DNA of 10,021 bases from JACQID01 sp035290885 (GTDB lineage Archaea; Aenigmatarchaeota; Aenigmatarchaeia; GW2011-AR5), in NCBI GenBank assembly GCA_035290885.1, contig DATDTL010000009.1, forward strand, positions 1-10,021, written 5' to 3'. The stretch's first letter is position 1. Each line of letters opens with the position of its first letter. The notes beneath the pieces were generated by a model. That model had not been told where the DNA came from and ran no database searches. It saw nothing but the letters and a program-made list of their open reading frames with translations. Shown piece by piece: positions 5,695-10,021 of this stretch. The translations under genes were made by a program, and so were the position numbers.

Positions 5695-5810
5695 CTTTGG
5701 CGGGGCTTTGCCTAATAAGTCCGGAAGAAGCCAACAGGTTGTGTTCCATGCGAATGTAATCACAATATCTTGTGTCTACTCACTACTTTTTGTGCAAAGC
5801 CCTTTGGCGG
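5695..5810. mobile_element. MITE copy 2 (IS5/IS903-like ends) with 9-bp target duplication
   Basis: The 98-bp element at 5704-5801 is flanked by the perfect 9-bp direct repeat CTTTGGCGG (5695-5703 and 5802-5810). The ends are GGCTTTGCCTAATAAGT and, inverted, GGCTTTGCACAAAAAGT, agreeing at 14 of 17 positions. Reverse-complemented, it aligns without gaps to the first 69 bases of copy 1, sharing the end GCTTTG, then AAAAAGT, CACAAG and TTGTGAT at identical offsets; one single-base gap covers the rest. The CACAA-N4-TTGTG hairpin is kept (5761-5774) with a different loop. It has no coding capacity. It sits two bases beyond the stop of the pilin-like gene and just behind the TATA box of the next pilin. 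Confidence 0.87.
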
Positions 5811-5811
5811 C

Positions 5812-6528
5812 TTATCCAAGGCTGTTTATCTGTATTTCCACGAAGTCGCTTGACGACCTTAGCGTGAATATGACGTCGTACTGCTGTCCGGACTCTGCGT
5901 TGACGAATGCCTTTATGGACGAGCTTGCAAGATTCGATCCCTGCCGCGATATCTGCGTATAGCCTGAGCCGTAGGAAGAGGCAAGGCTGTCGCCTATATA
6001 GACGCCGGAAGTCGGGGTCATGTTCACCCCGCTCAGTTTGTTCTCTATCCGCTCTATGAAAGTCGTTGTATTAATGCTTCCCCATGAAGACTCGCTGCCT
6101 ATCTTTCTCACGGCGAATTTCAGCGCGCTGTTTTCCAGCACGAGGTCAGTGTTGCCGTCCGAATCCGCGTCGGCCTCATAGGCGCTCAGCGAGGCGCCTG
6201 ACGTCGTCACAAGGTTGCCGTCGCGCACTGCCGCGCCGGGCTCCATGATCGCGGCATCCATTGGTATGTCAAACAATATCCGGTCGTCCCTGCCCGAAAC
6301 GGAGAACGTGCCGAAGTCCGAGATTATCTTCACGCTTCGCGACGCCCCGCTGCCCTCAAGGGCCAGTTCCCTTATTATGCCGTCAATGACACGCATGGTT
6401 TCTTTCGCCTTGTTGAATTTCTGGATGTTTGAAGATGTTTCCAACGTGGGATTGATCAGATTTATCACTATGAGCGACGACGTTATGATTATAGCCACTA
6501 CGGCCACTTCCTGAATTATTCCTTTCAT
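5812..6528 (-). CDS. Pilin-like (pseudopilin) surface protein with a calcium-binding-type loop
   Basis: A 238-residue protein with a short N-terminal leader and a single hydrophobic helix (residues 4-25, MKG then IIQEVAVVAIIIT), followed by an amphipathic stretch (AKETMRVIDGIIRELALEG, 41-59) and a beta-rich extracellular domain. This plan fits a minor pilin or pseudopilin. The expected cut after Gly3 would place Glu at mature position 4 rather than the usual 5, so processing is uncertain. Residues 120-128 (DADSDGNTD) match a DxDxDGxxD calcium-binding loop. The gene lies three bases after the Cys-rich protein gene, with a GAGGG ribosome site inside that gene's end, so the two are co-transcribed. 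It may prime or cap a pilus made by the two downstream pilins; that role is inference. Confidence 0.78.
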   Translation of the reverse strand: MKGIIQEVAVVAIIITSSLIVINLINPTLETSSNIQKFNKAKETMRVIDGIIRELALEGSGASRSVKIISDFGTFSVSGRDDRILFDIPMDAAIMEPGAAVRDGNLVTTSGASLSAYEADADSDGNTDLVLENSALKFAVRKIGSESSWGSINTTTFIERIENKLSGVNMTPTSGVYIGDSLASSYGSGYTQISRQGSNLASSSIKAFVNAESGQQYDVIFTLRSSSDFVEIQINSLG

Positions 6529-6531
6529 TTT

Positions 6532-7848
6532 TCAATCCCTCGCTATTATTTGCGTGACGTTGGTCTGGTTCTTCTGCAGCGTTATAGTGAACGTGCCGGA
6601 CTTGGAAAAGTCCCCCACTATGTCTATTCCAGGATATGACAAAGATATCTGGATGCTGCTGGCTGCGGCTACAAGGGCATCTGATATTGCAAGAAGGCTG
6701 CCGGCCTCTATGTTCTGCGACCTGCCGCGTATTTTCCCGCATCCGCCGTCGGTGACTGCAAGTATAAATTTATTTCTTGTCTGGAATTGCGACATTTTCA
6801 TGGCAAAGGAGTTTCCGGGTGTGGCCTCAATGTATTTCAGCTGGTCGCCTGCGTACACGAGCGCCAGTACGGGATTCCCTGATATGGACGTATCCCCAAG
6901 GCACGCGTAACGCCTCGAAAGTTCCGGCGGATTGTAGAAGCCTGCGCCTTTCCCGTCAACATCAACCGCGTCTCCGCCGTTTCCATTAAGGTTTGTTTCT
7001 ATTGAAAATGTCACCGTATTTGCGCATTTTGCCCCCATATCCGCGGTTATGCTGATAGTAGACGAGTTCTTGTTCCTGTAGAACGAATCCCCGAGCGGCC
7101 CCCCTTTCACCATTAGGGTCCCCGACGTATAAGTGCAATCCGGGGTGAATGATGCCGAGCAGTTGCCGTTAGAGTCTGTCGTGCATGAATGGCCGCCGTC
7201 CCAAATTCCCGTTGATTTTTCCACCCATATGGTACCGGAAACTCCTGACGGAAACGCACGCATGCCCTCGTCAAAGAGATTGACGGTCAGGTTTGCGGAA
7301 GAAGACAAGGAAACCGAATCCCCTTGGCCTTGGGTCATTCTGACGGTTAGGTTCTTCGTTGTGGCGCATATCTTGGTCGTGTAAGCGGTGCAGTTGCCTA
7401 CGTGTGCGTTGGTATCGCCTGATATTGATGCGACACATGTGTCGTAAGCATCGCATGACGGGCCGTAACCCATGGACACGTTAGCTGTATAGCTAAGGCA
7501 GACATTGGTGCCGTAATTGCTCTGGTTGTTGAGTTCTGCATGGGCGTTTGTCGCGTCCGAGAGCCTGAAAAGCGTCACGTTTCTTTCGTGGCCGACAGAG
7601 CAGCTTGTGCCTATCACCCCTGAATACTGCTCGGTACAGCAAACAACGTTTGGATAAGAGCCGGACGAATCGCCGTGCGAATTGGAAGCGTTTGAAAGGC
7701 CCGCGACAACCGTGCCGGCGCAGCTTCCTGACGCAACTACTGTACAAGAAAGCTCGGCATGGGACAACGCCAGAAAAAACAAGAAGGCTAACGCGGCCTT
7801 CAAAGCGCTAAAACTCATGGCGTTGTTCGGGAAAAGAATGGTTTTCAT
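6532..7848 (-). CDS. Secreted Cys-rich protein with three Asn-Ala-His repeats and an Ig-like region
   Basis: A 438-residue exported protein, family not named with certainty. A signal peptide or anchor occupies about residues 1-31 (hydrophobic ALAFLFFLALSHA). Three degenerate repeats of about 45 residues follow, each with (S)xxTNAH then Y-x-x-x-V/I-C: SNASNSH 52-58 with YPNVVC 65-70; SDATNAH 97-103 with YGTNVC 112-117; SGDTNAH 143-149 with YTTKIC 156-161. Residues about 175-255 look like an Ig-like bacterial/archaeal surface domain (TTDSNGNCSASFTP). The C-terminal third is beta-rich without a recognised motif. Many Cys and N-glycosylation sequons point to a disulfide-stabilised outer-surface protein. 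The ATG at 7848 is chosen over TTG at 7851 because a TATA box lies 26.5 bases upstream; ATG 7818 would also give a neat signal peptide. Confidence 0.8.
   Translation of the reverse strand: MKTILFPNNAMSFSALKAALAFLFFLALSHAELSCTVVASGSCAGTVVAGLSNASNSHGDSSGSYPNVVCCTEQYSGVIGTSCSVGHERNVTLFRLSDATNAHAELNNQSNYGTNVCLSYTANVSMGYGPSCDAYDTCVASISGDTNAHVGNCTAYTTKICATTKNLTVRMTQGQGDSVSLSSSANLTVNLFDEGMRAFPSGVSGTIWVEKSTGIWDGGHSCTTDSNGNCSASFTPDCTYTSGTLMVKGGPLGDSFYRNKNSSTISITADMGAKCANTVTFSIETNLNGNGGDAVDVDGKGAGFYNPPELSRRYACLGDTSISGNPVLALVYAGDQLKYIEATPGNSFAMKMSQFQTRNKFILAVTDGGCGKIRGRSQNIEAGSLLAISDALVAAASSIQISLSYPGIDIVGDFSKSGTFTITLQKNQTNVTQIIARD
6537..6541 (-). promoter_or_regulatory. Shine-Dalgarno site of the pilin-like gene
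   Basis: GAGGG on the minus strand, inside the last codons of the Cys-rich gene and eight bases before the ATG at 6528. It supports that start and shows that this internal operon gene uses ribosome-site initiation, unlike the leaderless first gene. Confidence 0.6.
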
Positions 7849-7870
7849 CAAACGTATATGTCGTTTATTC

Positions 7871-7878
7871 TATATATT
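7871..7878 (-). promoter_or_regulatory. TATA box of the Cys-rich/pilin-like operon
   Basis: AATATATA on the minus strand, centred 26.5 bases before the ATG at 7848, in the 44-base gap after the Dsb-like gene. It implies a separate leaderless transcript for the Cys-rich and pilin-like genes, although read-through from upstream is possible. Confidence 0.65.
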
Positions 7879-7892
7879 CGTTCAAAACCGCG

Positions 7893-8501
7893 TCACGCGC
7901 CGGGCCTGCATCCGGTCTGCTGCTCCACGAACTGCGGCGTCTGGATGCCTTCATGGTTTTCCGCGCCTATGCGCATCGTGGGCACTGCAGTCACGCCAGC
8001 CTGCTGACACGCCTGCACGTTCTGCGAGCAGTCGAAAAATATTTTCAAGGAAAAACTGCTTATGTCAAGCGCCTGCAATTGAAGCAGCGAATTGCCGTCT
8101 CCGCCCGCCCCGAATATCACCACTTTCGCATCCGCAAGGCACTGGGCATAGATTTTCTCTGCCGCCAAGCTTTTTTTCAGGTCTTCCAGTACGGCCATGC
8201 CGCCGGTCGCCAATACGTATTTCGCGTCCTTGGTCACGTAAACATCCTGAAGAGCCGCCCTTCCCTGATCGTCGGCAAAGCTCAGCGTAACCTTATAGAG
8301 TCCGCTTACTTCCTCGGTCTTTAATATCTCTGCGCCGCCCGCCCTTATGTCATACAGCTTCTTCGCTTCCAGAGCGGCCTCAGAACGAGAAGCTTGCGCA
8401 AATCCCGATACGACAACCGCAGAAAGCGCGATTACCAGAATTATGTAAAGAATTTCCCTTTTCTGAATGATTGGCTTTAGACGTTCCATCTTAATAGGCA
8501 T
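7893..8501 (-). CDS. Membrane-anchored Dsb/thioredoxin-fold protein lacking the CxxC active site
   Basis: A 202-residue protein with one N-terminal membrane helix (about 16-37) and the rest outside the cell. Residues 50-107 resemble the small N-terminal domain of Dsb-like archaeal proteins (GLYKVTLSF, then VYVTKDAKYV). Residues 116-198 look like the thioredoxin domain attached to some VKOR and Dsb proteins: a conserved Cys (C121), a beta strand into the active-site loop, DCSQNVQACQQAGV (C158, C165), the cis-proline signature AVPT (P174), and C198. Where the family has WCPxC the sequence reads GAGGDGNS (131-138), so both catalytic cysteines are missing. It is therefore probably a non-redox chaperone, scaffold or inactive relative. 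The ATG at 8501 was chosen; a TTG at 8507 and an ATG at 8489 are alternatives. It follows the LamG gene by 17 bases. Confidence 0.8.
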   Translation of the reverse strand: MPIKMERLKPIIQKREILYIILVIALSAVVVSGFAQASRSEAALEAKKLYDIRAGGAEILKTEEVSGLYKVTLSFADDQGRAALQDVYVTKDAKYVLATGGMAVLEDLKKSLAAEKIYAQCLADAKVVIFGAGGDGNSLLQLQALDISSFSLKIFFDCSQNVQACQQAGVTAVPTMRIGAENHEGIQTPQFVEQQTGCRPGA

Positions 8502-8518
8502 ATCCAAAACTTAAGTGC

Positions 8519-10021
8519 TTAAGCCCGCCTGACGTTCCTTAGGGAAGAAAGCGCGTCTATGGCAATTCTGCTGCCAATCTCGATTGCCGCGCGGTTCACG
8601 GTCAGGTTAGTGGCCGACAGCGTGAAGTTCCCGTTGCCTCTGACGGTAAGATTCAACGCGCTATTGGCAAGATTTTCGCCTGCTACGTTGCAGCTTGCGC
8701 TTACGTCCCATATTTTAGCAGGAGCAATGGGAAACCCGCAGGAATAAAGCTGCCGGATTTCAGAGCCTGTCAGCATCGCAGAATATATTCTTGCCTCGTC
8801 TATCGTGCCGTTGAAGCTCGAAGCCTTCGTTCCGCCGGCATAGGCTTGCACCGGAAACGTGAACAAGCTCCTGTCATCCGTTGAATTGACCTCAGTTCCG
8901 TCCGCAAACAATGCCGCCCTTGTCCCGTTATAAACGCCGGCAACGTGGTGCCAGCCGCTCCACGACGAGACATTGTATTTCAGCCAAGAGTCGCCGGTGT
9001 CAAATATCAGATGCCCTGACTGCACCCTTAAGCCGGCGCTGCTGTTATAGGTTGCATTTATTTCATCCGGAGAAAGCGCACGGTCATAGACGCGCACGTC
9101 GTCTATCTTGCCGTTCCAGTCATTCGCAGCGTTCGTCCCTATTTCAAAATTGATGCCTGCCAGATTTGCCGTGGTTGCCGGCACAGGCCTTCCATCTATG
9201 AACGTAAGCGGGCGCTGGATGCCGTTTATATAGACCTTCAATCTGTTGGCATCGCCCGATGCCGTACCGTCAAAAACAACTGCAGAATGGAACCACACCC
9301 CGGACGCAATGACGGAATTGTCGAATTTCGCGTTGATATTGGGGGCGCCGGTCGCGAAATCCACATAATCAAACCCGTCGTTCCATGCCGTCAGGTCGAT
9401 CTTGTTCGTGTCAGTTGCACGCTTTGCCCATATCACGCCTTGCGTGTTTGCGGTGGTCTGCAGCGCCCATGCAGTCACGGTAAACGCACTGGCACTATTG
9501 AGCTGGGTGATGTCCTTGGTCGATATGTTCTGGTCGGTACCGCTGAAGCTGTAAGCCTTGGCGCCTTGCCCCATCCCGTCCGTAGTTGCGGTCGCGCCTT
9601 TTACGGTCCCGTCATAGCCGCTGCCGCTCTTGTCAAGGACGTTGCCGTTGAAGTCCCACCATGCCACGAGACCCCTTGCAACGGAAGGATTCCCTATCAG
9701 CGGCTGGTCATTGGCGGAAGTAACGTTCGCCGGATTCATCCACCCGGTCATCGAGCCATTTGTTTCGTTGAACGAAGCCGCAGACACGGACAAATAATCG
9801 TCCGCGCCGTCGAAATGCATGCCCTTTGAGTACGGCGTCCATCTTATGTTGTTCTCGTCGTAGAGCCGGGAGCCGGAAGCCTCATCTAAATCCCATGAAC
9901 TCAGAAGGCCGGAAATCGCCGGGGGACGTTCCGAGAGCATGGTCTCGTTGATTTCTTCGCCCGTTAGTGAGCGGTTGAATATCCGGACATTGTCTATCGA
10001 CCCGTTGAAAAATCTGTTTTG
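8519..10021 (-). CDS. LamG (concanavalin A-like) surface protein, C-terminal part, with a nested LamG domain
   Basis: The frame stays open to the right edge, so the gene starts outside; 500 residues are visible, and the ATG at 9940 is internal. The first 27 residues are the end of one LamG domain (NGSIDNVRIFNRSLTGEEI). Residues 38-114 begin a second LamG (FDGADDYLSVS, then GWMNPANVTSANDQPLIGN). Residues about 115-330 are a complete third LamG (ARGLVAWWDFNGN to KIDDVRVYDRALSPDEI). Residues 331-429 then resume the second domain (LRVQSGHLIFDTGD to FNGTIDEARIYSAMLTGSEI). The tail (430-500) has repeated NLTV/GNFTLSATNLTV strands. LamG domains bind carbohydrate or protein ligands, so this is probably an adhesin or surface-layer protein. 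It heads the visible part of the surface operon. Confidence 0.88.
   Translation of the reverse strand, partial: QNRFFNGSIDNVRIFNRSLTGEEINETMLSERPPAISGLLSSWDLDEASGSRLYDENNIRWTPYSKGMHFDGADDYLSVSAASFNETNGSMTGWMNPANVTSANDQPLIGNPSVARGLVAWWDFNGNVLDKSGSGYDGTVKGATATTDGMGQGAKAYSFSGTDQNISTKDITQLNSASAFTVTAWALQTTANTQGVIWAKRATDTNKIDLTAWNDGFDYVDFATGAPNINAKFDNSVIASGVWFHSAVVFDGTASGDANRLKVYINGIQRPLTFIDGRPVPATTANLAGINFEIGTNAANDWNGKIDDVRVYDRALSPDEINATYNSSAGLRVQSGHLIFDTGDSWLKYNVSSWSGWHHVAGVYNGTRAALFADGTEVNSTDDRSLFTFPVQAYAGGTKASSFNGTIDEARIYSAMLTGSEIRQLYSCGFPIAPAKIWDVSASCNVAGENLANSALNLTVRGNGNFTLSATNLTVNRAAIEIGSRIAIDALSSLRNVRRA

Noticed and set aside
5659..5763. N-terminal extension of the first pilin to 5763
   Set aside because: It crosses the TATA box, the target repeat and part of the MITE, and the real prepilin leader (MIGISPL) begins at 5658 with correct promoter spacing.
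8510..8523. Tandem CTTAAG palindromes between the LamG and Dsb-like genes
   Set aside because: Short, and one copy contains the LamG stop codon; spacing as a TATA box for the ATG at 8501 is poor, so no promoter is claimed.

Overview
The window reads as archaeal DNA. Five first-of-operon genes on the minus strand have an AT-rich TATA-like box centred 24.5 to 27.5 bases before the ATG, which predicts leaderless or nearly leaderless mRNAs. Internal operon genes instead carry GAGG-type Shine-Dalgarno sites. Three genes encode archaeal-style type IV pilin or pilin-like proteins, and the surface-protein types (LamG, Asn-Ala-His Cys-rich repeats, Dsb-like fold) are what I would expect in a small DPANN-type archaeon such as Diapherotrites or Micrarchaeota. 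That lineage guess is inference only.

Layout. Positions 1-1210 (+) hold the 3' end of ahcY (S-adenosylhomocysteine hydrolase), followed one base later by an HD-domain phosphohydrolase. Facing it, 1294-2208 (-) is a CaCA-family cation/calcium exchanger. Positions 2408-3040 (-) hold a VapBC-like pair in which the antitoxin stop directly abuts the PIN toxin start. Positions 3322-4239 (-) encode ribonuclease Z. The two intergenic regions on either side of it (3041-3321 and 4240-4692) are rich in repeats.

Positions 4693-10021 (-) form a cell-surface locus. In transcription order it contains: a LamG protein whose 5' end lies outside the window; a membrane-anchored Dsb/thioredoxin-fold protein without an active-site CxxC; a secreted Cys-rich protein with three Asn-Ala-His repeats; a pilin-like protein; and two short archaeal pilins. 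The set suggests an adhesive pilus or surface structure with disulfide-stabilised components. The last two pilins have their own promoter.

The most notable non-coding find is a family of about 97-bp miniature transposable elements (MITEs) not explained by any gene. One copy lies at 3084-3180 and one at 5704-5801. Each is flanked by a perfect 9-bp direct repeat, has GCTTTG-type inverted ends resembling the IS903 group of the IS5 family, and contains a conserved CACAA-N4-TTGTG hairpin. Both sit 44-46 bases upstream of the start codon of a leaderless gene, just behind its TATA box. The most notable coding find is a complete LamG domain inserted inside another LamG domain.
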